Assembly: GCF_001273755.1 (NCBI RefSeq)
Contig: NZ_LGYA01000007.1
Location: 59,938 to 106,772 of the forward strand
Source of the DNA: Peribacillus butanolivorans
GTDB lineage: Bacteria > Bacillota > Bacilli > Bacillales > DSM-1321
Length of the DNA stretch: 46,835 nucleotides
Direction: 5' to 3'
In this document: one piece after another, positions 1 to 10,163 of the stretch
Numbering within the stretch: the stretch's first letter is position 1
Layout: every line of letters starts with the position of its first letter
The notes under the pieces: generated by a model
What the model was told of the DNA's origin: nothing
Databases searched by the model: none
What the model saw: the letters and a program-made list of their open reading frames with translations, nothing else
Program-made: the position numbers and the translations under genes

Positions 1-618
1 TAACGCAAATTAACACCTTAATATCGTAAAGGAGACTAAAGAAAAGGTAATGAAACCTTTTTCTTATTGCAGTAATGTTTCGTAATGGGTTCTTTGTTGT
101 TCAGTTTTAAGCTATGACATATCGTTTGTCAGTTAGATGTTCATTTCATGCGAGCTGCGAGTTCATTGGTTAATAACATTAAGATCTATTTTAATTGAAT
201 GGGAACCTGGATTAAATAAATTGTCATATGTATCGGGTATCGCATTTTGTCGATATCTACTCAGAATTTGTAGATATTTCTCGGGAAATTGTTGAAATTT
301 GAAAATGGTGATTCCGAATAGTTGGAACAAAGGAATTTCTACTTTTGATTTGGGTGCCTTAGGTTTAAATAGTCATAACGTAAATTAACACCTTAATATC
401 GTAAAGGAGACTAAAGAAAAGGTAATGAAACCTTTTTCTTATTACAGTAATATTTCGTAATGGGTTCTTTGTTGTTCAGTTTTAAGCTATGACATATCGT
501 TTGTCAGTTAGATGTTCATTTCACGCGGAGCGCGAGTTCATTGGTTAATAACATTACGATCTATTTTAATTGAATGGGAACATGGGTTAAATAAATTGTC
601 ATATGTATCGGGTATCGC
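1..618. repeat. Direct repeat pair (1-248 and 376-618)
   Basis: Bases 1-248 and 376-618 are nearly identical over their whole length, differing at scattered single positions, and lie in the same orientation about 375 bases apart. Both match, in degraded form, the part of the intact-looking copy at about 2155-2420 that encodes the end of the DNA-binding half and the start of the coiled coil (minus strand). They are therefore duplicated pieces of a decayed gene, not a CRISPR or a simple repeat. The left unit is cut by the window edge. Segment 249-375 between them resembles nothing I recognise. Confidence 0.85.
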
Positions 619-895
619 TATTTCTGTTTCATTGGTTCCTTCTAATCTTTCTTTTTCTTGATACAAGAATCTTTAGCTCTATCGTTTAGGGGATTGCCCG
701 TATCGCGTAACGCTATAAGCGTTTCGATATCGGATTGAACGAAGATATGCCAATCGCTATCTTTTAACAGCTCCTATCCATATCGCTCTAAGTTTTAAAA
801 ATACTTTCAAACAGTGGATTTTGTATCTCCACTTCTTCTGCCACTTCCTTGGAAGAGGATGCTCATTCATTCGGATGTATACCCTGTCGCATATC
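376..895 (-). pseudogene. Decayed MerR-HTH/DUF3967-like gene, third copy
   Basis: Read on the minus strand, bases near 830-895 resemble the N-terminal HTH coding part of the copy at 1982-2687 (the SSKEVAEEVG-like stretch), and 376-618 resembles its coiled-coil half. No reading frame spans the two, and stops and frameshifts occur throughout. The sequence upstream of the HTH (895-1000) also matches the sequence upstream of the next copy (1445-1560), so the duplicated unit included the 5' flank. It has no product that I can support. Confidence 0.6.
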
Positions 896-1016
896 GGCTC
901 CCTCTTTCTATTAAAGATGAAGGTTCTGTAGATTTATTTGCATGTTATATCGCCCAGCGATACGAAACACACAAAAGAACCGATCAGCCCCTTTCTTGAG
1001 GAACACTATTAAGGAC

Positions 1017-1450
1017 ATGGATCTTGCTGGAGCTGGGAAACTGTTGTTTTAAGCTGAGGCATATCGTTTGTCAGTGGACGGTCATTTCACGCGTAGCTAC
1101 GAGTTCATTGATTAAAACAATTAAAATCTCTTTTAATTGTTTGGGATTATGGATTGAATTGTCAAATGTATCAGGTATCGCTATCTCTGTTTCATTAGTT
1201 TCTTCTAATCTATCTTTTTGTTGATACACAAGGTCTTTAGCTGTATCGTCTAGGGGCTTGTCCGTATCGCGTAACGCTATGAGCGCTTCGATGTCGGAGT
1301 GAATAAAGATAGGAATCACCATCTTATAAACTCATATCCGTTTCGTTCTAAGTTTTGACCATACTTTTGAACAGTGGGTGTTGCATCCCCACTTCTTCTG
1401 GTACTGCCTTAGAAGAGAATACTCGTTCATTCGGATGTATATCATGCTTG
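1017..1450 (-). pseudogene. Decayed MerR-HTH/DUF3967-like gene, second copy
   Basis: A minus-strand remnant. Near 1390-1445 an HTH-like stretch (NERVFSSK..PEEVG) matches the start of the copy at 1982-2687. Positions 1071-1322 encode an open middle part containing SDIEALIALRDTDKP and the start of the coiled coil (LINELVATREM). Homology ends abruptly near 1017, so the coiled coil is cut short. The HTH and middle parts are in different frames. This copy keeps about five bases (around 1249-1253) that the neighbouring copy has lost, which helps to locate the frameshift there. Confidence 0.6.
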
Positions 1451-1981
1451 TATATCGAACCCAGCTTTTCTATTAAACCTAAAGGTTTTGAATTTATTTG
1501 CATGTTATATCGCCCAACGATACGAAACATACAAAAAGGAGACGGTCACCCCCTGTCTGGAGCAACTCTATTAAGGAGGACTCTTGTTTTTGAATGCAAG
1601 TTTTCAACCTCCTCAACTTTTTATCAAGCATGCCTTTTTTGCTTGCTTGTGTATTTTGTTTTAGATGCATATCGCTTAAACAAATCTCCAATGAATTTCA
1701 ATTGAGCCTTCGTTTGCCTATAGAACGTCAATACATTGGTATCGCCGAGCTCTTACATAGCAGATACCAAATCCTGTAAAGTTGAATTACTCTTTCTTAA
1801 TTCTGTGTTTCAGCTACGCGAATCATATAGCTCTATGATTTCATTAAAGTTTTGTGGGTTGGCATCTCAATACTTTTATCCATCATTATATATTTAAAAA
1901 AGATTTATCAAATGTTTCTACATCAATAATTTGCTTCCAAGAATCATTACACAGTTGGGCAAAAAAAACTTAACGGTCACC

Positions 1982-2687
1982 TTATTTTCTGAATATGGAG
2001 AAAAGCCCCCACCATTTTTCTGAACGTTTTTGTATCGCTTCTTCTAAACGTTTATTAAACTCATTTTGGGAAGTCCATTCTTTATTCTGTTCGACCCGCA
2101 TATTTTGTATTTCTTTTTGTAAGAGTTCACTTTTTTGTTTTTCTTGTTGTAGCAATGTTTCGTAATGGTTATTTTGTTGTTCAGTTAATTGTTCAATTTT
2201 AGCATTAGTTCTTTGCGCTGAATTTCCAATACTAGAACTTATAACATGATGATCTTGCTGGAGCCGGGAAACCTTTGTTTTAAGCTCTGACATATCGTTT
2301 GTCAGTTGGACATTCATTTCACGTGTGGCTGCGAGTTCATTGACTAAAAACATTAAGACCTCTTTTAATTGTTTGGGGTCCTGGGGTAAATTTTCTTCAT
2401 ATGTATCGGGTATCGCTACCTCTGTTTCATAGGATCCTTCTAATCTTTCTTTTTGTTGATATACAAGGTCTTTAGCTGTATCGTGGCTTGTCCGTAGCGC
2501 GTAGCGCTATAAGCGCTCCGATGTCAGATTGAACAAAGATACGTCGATCTCCATCTTTCAAAAACTCATATCCATTCCGCTCTAAGATTTGACCATACTT
2601 TCGAACAGTGGGAGTTGCAATCCCCACTTCTTCTGCCACTTCCTTGGAAGAGAAAGCTCGTTCATTCAGTTGAATATCACGTCGCAT
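1982..2687 (-). pseudogene. MerR-type HTH / coiled-coil (DUF3967-like) gene, frameshifted
   Basis: This is the best preserved of four related copies. The first part (2687 to 2472) encodes 71 residues with a MerR-like winged HTH: SSKEVAEEVGIATPTVRKYG followed by a wing and a DIGALIALR segment. The second part (2353 to 1982) encodes 123 residues rich in heptads (LTNDMSELKTKVSRLQQDH and later EKQKSELLQKEI), a long coiled coil ending in a Trp/Phe-rich tail, as in the DUF3967 family of Bacillus plasmid and chromosomal proteins. A deletion of about five bases near 2482, relative to the second copy, breaks the frame between the halves. The coiled-coil part might still be translated from its own ATG. 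The molecular role of this family is not clear to me. Confidence 0.65.
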
Positions 2688-3212
2688 ATCGGACCTCTTT
2701 TCTATAACTAGTTGTATCTGTAGTCTACCTGACCTTAAATTTTCTGTCTAGATAAGTATAGACTATCCAGAAATTGTTAGGGATACCGATAAGATTTCCT
2801 TTTCCTTTCTTCTACTTCCATATACGTTTAGATCATCTATTCGCTTACCTTCCTTCTCTTGTATAGCCTCTATCTAGCCTTATCCATTGTGGGTGTTACA
2901 TCTTGGTTGGGCATGGCGCCTGGCCCCGTACCTTTAGCAAACTGTCCAGCCTTTATACTCAAGATTTCCCCCTTTTTTGTTGCAAATTACACACACGCAC
3001 AATTTCGTATAATCACTTAAGATACATCGACCCCTCTTATCTACTCACACATCCCTTTTAATTGAAGCAGGTGCAGGAGTAAAGGAGATTCAGCAGCGTT
3101 AACCTGATGGGTCGGTGCCCTTTTGTTGAAGAAATCTGGTACTCCGTACATATCTTCTAAAAAAGAGGACTTATCAACTTTTCTTAACTCTGCTCTTCTT
3201 ATTTTATAAAAA
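2688..3212. other. Intergenic, no gene recognised
   Basis: About 520 bases between the HTH pseudogene and the protease terminator. Minus-strand positions 3041-3235 are open for 64 codons, but the product resembles nothing I know, has no convincing ribosome site and overlaps the terminator hairpin. I see no RNA gene or repeat here. Confidence 0.5.
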
Positions 3213-3247
3213 AGAAGGGGAGGAATGCTCTGCATTCCTCCCCTTCT
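3213..3247 (-). terminator. Rho-independent terminator of the secreted protease gene
   Basis: A perfect 16-bp stem (3213-3228 with 3232-3247, arm AGAAGGGGAGGAATGC) with a three-base loop lies 16 bases after the protease stop. On the minus strand it is followed by a T-rich run (complement of the A-rich 3200-3212). Confidence 0.9.
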
Positions 3248-3263
3248 ATTCTTGCTATTGCTA

Positions 3264-6200
3264 TTACTTTGGCTCCAATCCGATCAGGCGCAGGAAGTAT
3301 TCCAGACCTTTTTTGCCAATTTTTTCTTTTGGCTGTTTATCGGCAGGCGCATCCGGTCCCTTCGTTAAGAAATTTTTCTCAACGAAGCGAATGTCTGTCT
3401 CGTCTACCACACCATCTTGATTGAGATCTTGCGGCACGATGGATGAATCCTTCGTACCATATGCATCAACGACACTCTGGATATCGAGGATATCAATCAT
3501 TTTGTCGCCATTCACATCCCCTGCAAGACTTCTCTGACCAATTCTAAGAAATTGCCCACGTAGCTCACCTTTTTCATGATATCCAGGAATGAACTTCTTC
3601 ATCACTTTCAGATGCCCCGGAACATCAAAAACAGCTGTATATACTTGATCGGAAGCAGGAATATCATTGACTGTGAATTTTCCACTCTTATCAATTGTTC
3701 CTGGATATTTTTTACCACTTCTAGAGAGAGCGTATACTTGTGCTCCTATTTTTGAGTAATCCGCTTTTTTCAAAAATGCTGCTCCTGATTCATATATCAA
3801 AAATGCTTCCGGTAAGATGGATCCCAGCAACTGTGTATGTGTAGGAATTAATTTAAGATCTTCAGTGCCGTAAAAAGGAATAGCAGTGTCTGCTGTTTGT
3901 CCGGATTTCTTATAAGACCCCTTCTTTACCTCAAATCCAGGAATTTCATCGTAAACTTCATCATTCGATACTTTAAACGTTACATCGAGGAACGGCATGT
4001 CTCCATCCAGTCCTCTGAATGCATTTCCAGTAATGGAAGCACCGATTTTCAAACTATTATTGAATGTACCTTCCGTCACAACAGGTTTATCTAGTGATAC
4101 CTGTAAGCCTTTTTCCTTTGCATATTGTTTGACTGCCTTGTTCAGCTTCACGTTCGAAAACTTGAAGAAGTCTTTGTAGTACTCTACATTAAATTCTCCC
4201 GAGACAAGCTGTTTCACATTATTAAGACTGAGTGTCATCGTAAAGCTATCGTCGACTTTTAACTCTTTCTTGTTATAACTGGAAGTCGTATATTCCGTTC
4301 CTTCTTTCATGAAGTAATACTTTTGGTAACCAACTGCCGTTGCAGTATCCCACGTTCTCAACCACAATCTCATAGGTTGTTTTGTAATATCACTTTCCTC
4401 AATTCCTAACTTTACATCTCCATTCGCTTGAATCGGGAAGAACCCAGCCATATATCCAGAGGCACCTGTATAGTAAGCCATAGTGTTGGACGATTGATCG
4501 ATGTCCAACCCTTTAGATTGTAATAGATCCACTGTCTCATCCTTAGCTGTTCCATGCAGCCACACCGCTTTTTGGCCATCTTCTACTGTAAACATAGAAT
4601 CATTGATTTCGATTACACCCGATTTTATATCCATGTTGACTTCTGGTGCTGTATTGTCCACGATAAGTGGATTGTCTACCACATATGTTTTCCCTTCCTC
4701 ATCGTGTGCAATCAGTTCCAGTATATAGTCGCCTGCTGGAAGCTTTATAGGAATATCACTGATTGGCTGGGACGGATCATTTGTAAATGGTAAGACCGTA
4801 CCACTGAACGCACCCGTAAGATACACTTCTCTATCTATTGGAAAGTTAGTGTTCGCTGTCCCTATGAACCCTACAGATTTTCCTGTTTTACTGTCTTTTA
4901 CAAGCACATCCATCGTTGTCATTGGACTGTTCAACTTCATGATGAAATGGATCCTTGTGTCATTAAGTTCCCAGAAAGGTGTTGTATTTGTCACGGATGG
5001 TCTAGTCGCTTTGACATAATCAAATCCTTTCTCCGTCGCCATAACAGCAAATGGAATTTGATAGGTTTCGTCTGGATTGTTGGTATTGGTCACATGAATG
5101 TACCCTTCATATCTTCCTGCCGCAGCGCTGGTTGGAATCGTTATTTTTGGCTGGAGCTCCTGTACTTGGCCGCCTCCCACTGTAATCGATGAAGGCACCG
5201 CCACTTTTACACCGTTCTTCACGGCATCTTGAATGCCTTTACGCTCGCCATGATACTCCACTTCTAGTTTAAAAGATTTCTCTTCCTGGCTGTTGTTTTG
5301 AACCGTCACCTTTTTGCTTGCTTCAATTGGTTCATTACCTTTTTTATAATATCTGCCGAATACGATAGAACCTGTTTGTTCGTCAATTTCTACGACGTTT
5401 CCATTTTCGATATTTTTTGTCTTATCCCATACTTTGATGGATGTATCTGTATGAACCGCTTGATAGGCATCGATTCGTCCTGCACCCACTTCGTATACAG
5501 AATTATTCCCTTTTAAATCATTCGATGTATTCATGAGTGCCGCTTTTACATCAAAAGGAGTGTATTCCGGATGCTCCTGCAAAATCAATGCTGCTGCACC
5601 TGCCACGTGTGGCGTAGCCATCGATGTACCCGACATGCGCACATAGGCATTCCCGTAATTAATACCGTCCTGCGGATCGTTGATGAATTCCGGTGTCGTA
5701 GAGAATATCGACACACCTGGAGCGACTACATCCGGCTTTATATCATAATTTCCATTTACCGGTCCGCGTGAACTGAAATCTGCTAAATGATCGCCTTCCG
5801 TTTTTGTGTTATTTAACGTTTCAAAAGTGAAAGAACCTTCGCCCAGCCCCTTTAATCGCTCACCATCCGCTTTTGACAGGCGGAAAGAAGGGACTAACCC
5901 GACGGCCTCACCCAAGTAGGCAGGTATTTGCCCGTCGACATTGTTATACACTATCACTGATTTAGCCCCAGCGTTTTTGGCGTTTTTGATTTTTTCATCA
6001 AACGCAAGTTCCCCGCGCTGAATCAACGCAATTTTCCCGCTGACATCTTTCCCAGCAAAATCAGTTGCTTTACCAAGTCCTGCAAATACAATTGGTAAGG
6101 ATTTCCCTTGCAATTCTTCTAATCGATCAGAAAAATCTTTGCCTATGAGCTGCATATTTTCAAATTTCTCGTCGGAAGCGCTTCCATTAAATGCAGGAAT

Positions 6201-7406
6201 GGACATGGAGGCATCGCTTGCACCTACTGATATGCCAAGAGCCGCTGTTCCCGGAGAACCAAGAGTTTTCTCGTTCGGTCCGGCGTTACCTGCAGCAACG
6301 ACGGTCACCAAGCCTGAAAGCATGGCGTTATTTACTGCGACAGAAGTGGCGTATAAAGGATCGTTAGTCTGCGCGCCAAGCGACATATTGATGACGTCCA
6401 TGCCATCTTCAATCGCTTGATCGATTCCAGCAAGGATTCCTTGTGTATTTCCCCCTCCCCAAGGTCCCAATACTCTATACGCATATAAATCTACTTCAGG
6501 TGCTACCCCTTTCACAGCATAATCCACATTGTTTTTCTTTTGGGCTGCAATCGTCCCTGCGACATGTGACCCGTGGTTTGTGTAATACACATAGCCTGGT
6601 TCTTCCGGCTTGCCAGCATTTATCCAATCCTCGTAGGTCGTTTCCATTGGATCGGCATCATTATCTATAAAATCATATCCGCCTTTATAAGCTTCTTTTA
6701 AGTCAGGATGATTGTAGTCAATACCTGTATCAAGAACACCGACTTTTATTCCCTTACCGGTAATGTTCTCGGCATGCAGCTTGTCCACGCCAATTTGCGG
6801 AATACTGTCTGCCATTTTCGGCTCAATGGCTTCTTTCGTTTTTACCGGCGGTTCCACTTTTACCTCGTAATCTTTAAAAATACGTTTAACTACTCCAGAT
6901 TGCAGCAAATCCTTAACTGCCACACCAGGCAGTGTCATCGCTACACCGTTGATGGCGTTTTTATACTCTCTTGTGATCTTTACATCTTCCACTTTGTAAT
7001 TAGTCACGTTTTTCTGTGATTTCAATGATTGCACATGCTGTTTAAAATCTTTATGAGCTTTTTTCACTTTCTCATTCGCATCAGCAGAAGATAGTTTCTT
7101 TCCTTTCGCCGCTTGTTTCATCACTTCTATTTTGGCTGGCGCCTGTTCAAATTCCACAATGACTTTGACTAGTTCCGGACTATTCGCATTAATATCCGGA
7201 GAAATCGTAAAGTTTGGATTCGCATCCAATTGCTCTAACGCCTTTCTTTGTTCTGCAGACAGGCTCGCTAAGATCTCTTCCGCATTTTCCACTGGATTCA
7301 GCTCAAACGGGCTTTTCGCCAATACATTATACGGAGCGCCTTGAGATAATAACATGCCAACAGCTAGCGTTCCTGTAAGAATCTTACTGATTTTTTTCCT
7401 CTTCAT
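3264..7406 (-). CDS. Secreted subtilisin-like serine protease with cohesin- and dockerin-like modules
   Basis: A 1380-residue extracellular endoprotease of the S8 family, Vpr-like in its catalytic half but much longer than Vpr (about 800 residues). In order: signal peptide (residues 1-30, KRKK then a hydrophobic core ending NVLA), I9 propeptide (about 60-185), S8 catalytic domain with Asp226 (VLDTG), His278 (NHGSHVAGT), oxyanion Asn374 (AAGNAGP) and Ser595 (MSGTSMATPH), and a PA insert at about 430-530. Beta-rich Fn3-like regions follow, then a cohesin-like domain (about 1050-1170) and a dockerin type-I pair of Ca-binding loops near the end (GDVNGDKMIDILD, DLNQDGVVDETD). The ATG at 7406 has an AAGGGGA ribosome site. 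It is monocistronic with its own terminator. All catalytic residues are present. Having both cohesin-like and dockerin-like modules in one protease suggests self-association or anchoring, which is inference. Confidence 0.93.
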   Translation of the reverse strand: MKRKKISKILTGTLAVGMLLSQGAPYNVLAKSPFELNPVENAEEILASLSAEQRKALEQLDANPNFTISPDINANSPELVKVIVEFEQAPAKIEVMKQAAKGKKLSSADANEKVKKAHKDFKQHVQSLKSQKNVTNYKVEDVKITREYKNAINGVAMTLPGVAVKDLLQSGVVKRIFKDYEVKVEPPVKTKEAIEPKMADSIPQIGVDKLHAENITGKGIKVGVLDTGIDYNHPDLKEAYKGGYDFIDNDADPMETTYEDWINAGKPEEPGYVYYTNHGSHVAGTIAAQKKNNVDYAVKGVAPEVDLYAYRVLGPWGGGNTQGILAGIDQAIEDGMDVINMSLGAQTNDPLYATSVAVNNAMLSGLVTVVAAGNAGPNEKTLGSPGTAALGISVGASDASMSIPAFNGSASDEKFENMQLIGKDFSDRLEELQGKSLPIVFAGLGKATDFAGKDVSGKIALIQRGELAFDEKIKNAKNAGAKSVIVYNNVDGQIPAYLGEAVGLVPSFRLSKADGERLKGLGEGSFTFETLNNTKTEGDHLADFSSRGPVNGNYDIKPDVVAPGVSIFSTTPEFINDPQDGINYGNAYVRMSGTSMATPHVAGAAALILQEHPEYTPFDVKAALMNTSNDLKGNNSVYEVGAGRIDAYQAVHTDTSIKVWDKTKNIENGNVVEIDEQTGSIVFGRYYKKGNEPIEASKKVTVQNNSQEEKSFKLEVEYHGERKGIQDAVKNGVKVAVPSSITVGGGQVQELQPKITIPTSAAAGRYEGYIHVTNTNNPDETYQIPFAVMATEKGFDYVKATRPSVTNTTPFWELNDTRIHFIMKLNSPMTTMDVLVKDSKTGKSVGFIGTANTNFPIDREVYLTGAFSGTVLPFTNDPSQPISDIPIKLPAGDYILELIAHDEEGKTYVVDNPLIVDNTAPEVNMDIKSGVIEINDSMFTVEDGQKAVWLHGTAKDETVDLLQSKGLDIDQSSNTMAYYTGASGYMAGFFPIQANGDVKLGIEESDITKQPMRLWLRTWDTATAVGYQKYYFMKEGTEYTTSSYNKKELKVDDSFTMTLSLNNVKQLVSGEFNVEYYKDFFKFSNVKLNKAVKQYAKEKGLQVSLDKPVVTEGTFNNSLKIGASITGNAFRGLDGDMPFLDVTFKVSNDEVYDEIPGFEVKKGSYKKSGQTADTAIPFYGTEDLKLIPTHTQLLGSILPEAFLIYESGAAFLKKADYSKIGAQVYALSRSGKKYPGTIDKSGKFTVNDIPASDQVYTAVFDVPGHLKVMKKFIPGYHEKGELRGQFLRIGQRSLAGDVNGDKMIDILDIQSVVDAYGTKDSSIVPQDLNQDGVVDETDIRFVEKNFLTKGPDAPADKQPKEKIGKKGLEYFLRLIGLEPK

Positions 7407-7678
7407 ACCGCATCCCCTTATCCTATATAATTGCTATTTTCTCTCTAAACATTTGTTCTTCATAAACAATTCATTTAAAGATGAATTCATAAATCTAGTA
7501 AACTAAGATTCAATATATCATCCCATATTTCTACTTTTCTGAAAATTAATCATAAGAAGTAATTTTTCATCTATTGGTTCTAGATCGATATATAACTAAA
7601 GAACTATTCCAGATCTGTTATTAAAGAAAAATAATAAGGGTACTGAACAGTTCTTTTAACCTTTTAAGTGATTATGAT

Positions 7679-8320
7679 TTATGAAAATGGAACAAGTTGA
7701 TTTCGAACGGCGTAAATGACTGCCTGTGAACGGCTTTTCACATTCAGCTTTTTGAAAATCTTATTGATGTGAATTTTGACGGTCTTATCACTGATAAATA
7801 AGGCTTCAGCGATTTCTTTGTTACTAAGACCTTTGGCCAACTCAAACAGTATTTCTTTTTCACGCTTAGTCAGAATATTTTCGTTTAGCTCTGATTTCGT
7901 TTGCTGGTGATGATACGTTATCAGCTTTTTGGTCATGCGAGGATGAATAACCGAATCCCCTTGTGACACCATTCGAATCGCTGCTACCACTTGTTCGGAT
8001 GACGAATCCTTCAATAAATAGCCATCTGCACCAGCCCGAAGTGCTTCCATTAAGTATTCATTATCTTCAAACATCGTCAATACAAGAACGCGGCAATTCG
8101 GATACTGACTTTTCACGAGGGACGTAACCTCAATGCCATTCTTTCCAGGGAGATTGATGTCCATCAAAATACAATCAGGTCGATACTCCTCTACTTTCTT
8201 CAACACCTCATCCCCGGACACGGCTTCTCCCACGACTCGGATATCTGATTCGAGATCCAATATACTCCGAATTCCATCACGCAAGACCGTATGATCATCT
8301 ACTAATAATATTTGAATCAT
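7679..8320 (-). CDS. NarL/LuxR-family response regulator
   Basis: A 213-residue cytoplasmic transcription factor, partner of the upstream histidine kinase. Receiver domain (about 1-120) with the acidic pocket near Asp8/Asp9, phospho-acceptor Asp54 (ILMDINLPG) and a conserved Lys in LLKDSS. A C-terminal LuxR-type HTH (about 145-210) contains LTKREKEIL and GLSNKEIAEALFISDKTVK. An upstream in-frame start at 8428 exists, but the ATG at 8320 has a strong GGGAGGAG site and begins exactly at the receiver fold (MIQILLVDDH). It overlaps the kinase stop by 26 bases, indicating translational coupling. The pair is of the NarL/LiaR/DesR class, closest in architecture to the B. subtilis YhcZ-YhcY pair. The target genes are unknown. 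The large protease next door is a plausible but unproven target. Confidence 0.92.
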   Translation of the reverse strand: MIQILLVDDHTVLRDGIRSILDLESDIRVVGEAVSGDEVLKKVEEYRPDCILMDINLPGKNGIEVTSLVKSQYPNCRVLVLTMFEDNEYLMEALRAGADGYLLKDSSSEQVVAAIRMVSQGDSVIHPRMTKKLITYHHQQTKSELNENILTKREKEILFELAKGLSNKEIAEALFISDKTVKIHINKIFKKLNVKSRSQAVIYAVRNQLVPFS

Positions 8321-10163
8321 GATACTCCTCCCTTGTTTCAGAATCTGGAATGAACAATGTAATTTCTGTACCTTTTCCTGTGGAACTATCAATCTGAAGG
8401 GTAGCACCCAGCTGTTCAGCTTGTTCATTCATATGTAAAATGCCATAATGGGGCTCATGCTTTGTTTTAATCATGGATTCAAAAAGGGAAAAGCCAACCC
8501 CGTTGTCCTTCACTTTTAAAAGCACATGTTCACGTTGATAGCTTAGAAGAATGTCAACTTCGTCCGCTTTTGCATGTTTTACAATATTCTGCAAGCTTTC
8601 CTGTAAAGTATCGAAGATGGCCCGTTCTTTTGTAAAACTGAGTGTTCGAGAACGGCCCCTTTCATGATATTTAATCGCTAGATTATTTTCTTGTTTTATC
8701 GATTGAATTTTATTTGCAATCGCTTGTTTTAACCCTAGCCTTTGGGTAGGATATGGCTTTAAAGCATAGATAGAATAGCGAACTTCACCTAAACTCTTCC
8801 GTAATTTTTTTATACTTTTGTCTACCATTTTCTCCATGTTTCCTGATTGATCTGCGGACTGCCTCAGAGCTGATTCCAGCTGAAATATGACCCCGGCTAA
8901 TACTTGTGCAATTCCATCGTGAATTTCCCGGGCAAGCCGATTTCTTTCTTCTAGAATCATTCGTTTTTCTTGTTCGGCGACGAGGGACCGTGTTTTCAGC
9001 AAGCTGCCCAATTGATTGGCAAACGTAGATAAGGACTGTATATCTTCGGTAATAAAACTCGCCCTCCTGCTTTTACCTGCAACAAACATCCCTACCAATT
9101 CATGATTTACTATAAGAGGTAGGTAGACAAGGGAACGTATGACATCTTCAAATACTTCATCTCCCGGGGCCATACCTGTTTTCCAATCAGTAACAACAAA
9201 GGTTTCAGATATTTCTTCAAAATTCGGATGGATATCTGAAGAACTTGAAATATTGGAATGTACTTTTCCATCCTTTAATAGAAGCTGCCAATCCCCCTCA
9301 TCTTTTGCCCATAAAGCATACGCTTGTATTCCCAAGAATCCTTTAAGTGATTGTTTCATTTGATCTAAGTTTCCGGCAGACAGCCCGTGACTTAACTCCG
9401 TCGTAATGGTAAAAAGGGAATATAATCGTTCTTTTTCAATCCGTATTTGCCTCATGAAGGAGCTGATGGCGCAGATTGCTACAAGTGGGAAAAAGAAGAA
9501 CAGAACGGTAATTCCATCCAACTCCCCTCGATAGCGATGTTCTAAGATATACATAAGGGAGGCGTAACATAAACAAAAACTTGCGCTCAAAAATAAAAAT
9601 ATATTTTTCTTGTACCACTGTTCTAGTGGATATTGCTGAGGCAGAATCACCATTAAAAGATCATATAAAAGGGTGTTGAAAAGGCAAAAAAATACGGTAA
9701 ATAAAAGCAAGCTTATTAACTCTTCATATAAAACTGGCAGGTTCATCTCCGTAATAAAAAAAGAAATACATTCGTTGGAAAACCAGTCTGCCAAAGTGAT
9801 ACTAAAAGCAAATTGAGTGCAATTAAATAGTGTTCTTTGTATTGGTAAGCGGCGAAGGGTATGTGTAAATACCATCACACATACACAAGCAATAACCGTT
9901 ATATGTATACCAAACTCCCAATTCATTGGATAAATAAGCGTAAGACTGAGTGTAATACCTCCTCTTCCAATACGGATAGGAAAATACTCAATAATCCCCA
10001 TAAACACAGCTAACAACAAAACGATTATGAATTCAGAAGGCATTTCACTTTTAAATATGGAATTGATAACAGCAATCATACCAAGAAAAGAAATAGAATA
10101 AAGATAAAAACTCGCTATTTGTTCCCTCCTAGTGATAGAATCTATCTTTTTCAAAAACGGCAC
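8295..10163 (-). CDS. Membrane-bound sensor histidine kinase (HisKA_3, GAF)
   Basis: A 622-residue sensor kinase. The N-terminal third is very hydrophobic with several membrane segments (about residues 15-240), followed by a GAF-like cytoplasmic sensor region (about 255-395). The HisKA_3 dimerisation helix has the phospho-acceptor His near 412 in REIHDGIAQ, and the C-terminal HATPase domain has an N-box (LQESLQNIVKHA) and G1 box (VKDNGVGF). It is co-transcribed with the overlapping response regulator. The first in-frame start is a GTG at 10163, with the AAAGGAAG site immediately against it (almost no spacing), so the true start may lie a little downstream. The signal sensed cannot be told from sequence. 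Confidence 0.9.
   Translation of the reverse strand: MPFLKKIDSITRREQIASFYLYSISFLGMIAVINSIFKSEMPSEFIIVLLLAVFMGIIEYFPIRIGRGGITLSLTLIYPMNWEFGIHITVIACVCVMVFTHTLRRLPIQRTLFNCTQFAFSITLADWFSNECISFFITEMNLPVLYEELISLLLFTVFFCLFNTLLYDLLMVILPQQYPLEQWYKKNIFLFLSASFCLCYASLMYILEHRYRGELDGITVLFFFFPLVAICAISSFMRQIRIEKERLYSLFTITTELSHGLSAGNLDQMKQSLKGFLGIQAYALWAKDEGDWQLLLKDGKVHSNISSSSDIHPNFEEISETFVVTDWKTGMAPGDEVFEDVIRSLVYLPLIVNHELVGMFVAGKSRRASFITEDIQSLSTFANQLGSLLKTRSLVAEQEKRMILEERNRLAREIHDGIAQVLAGVIFQLESALRQSADQSGNMEKMVDKSIKKLRKSLGEVRYSIYALKPYPTQRLGLKQAIANKIQSIKQENNLAIKYHERGRSRTLSFTKERAIFDTLQESLQNIVKHAKADEVDILLSYQREHVLLKVKDNGVGFSLFESMIKTKHEPHYGILHMNEQAEQLGATLQIDSSTGKGTEITLFIPDSETREEYHDSNIISR

Noticed and set aside
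1..618. Repeats that could suggest a CRISPR array
   Set aside because: Only two long units of about 245 bases, no regular short repeat and spacer pattern, and they match a decayed coding gene nearby.
3041..3235. 64-codon minus-strand frame
   Set aside because: No family likeness, no ribosome site, and it runs through the protease terminator hairpin region.
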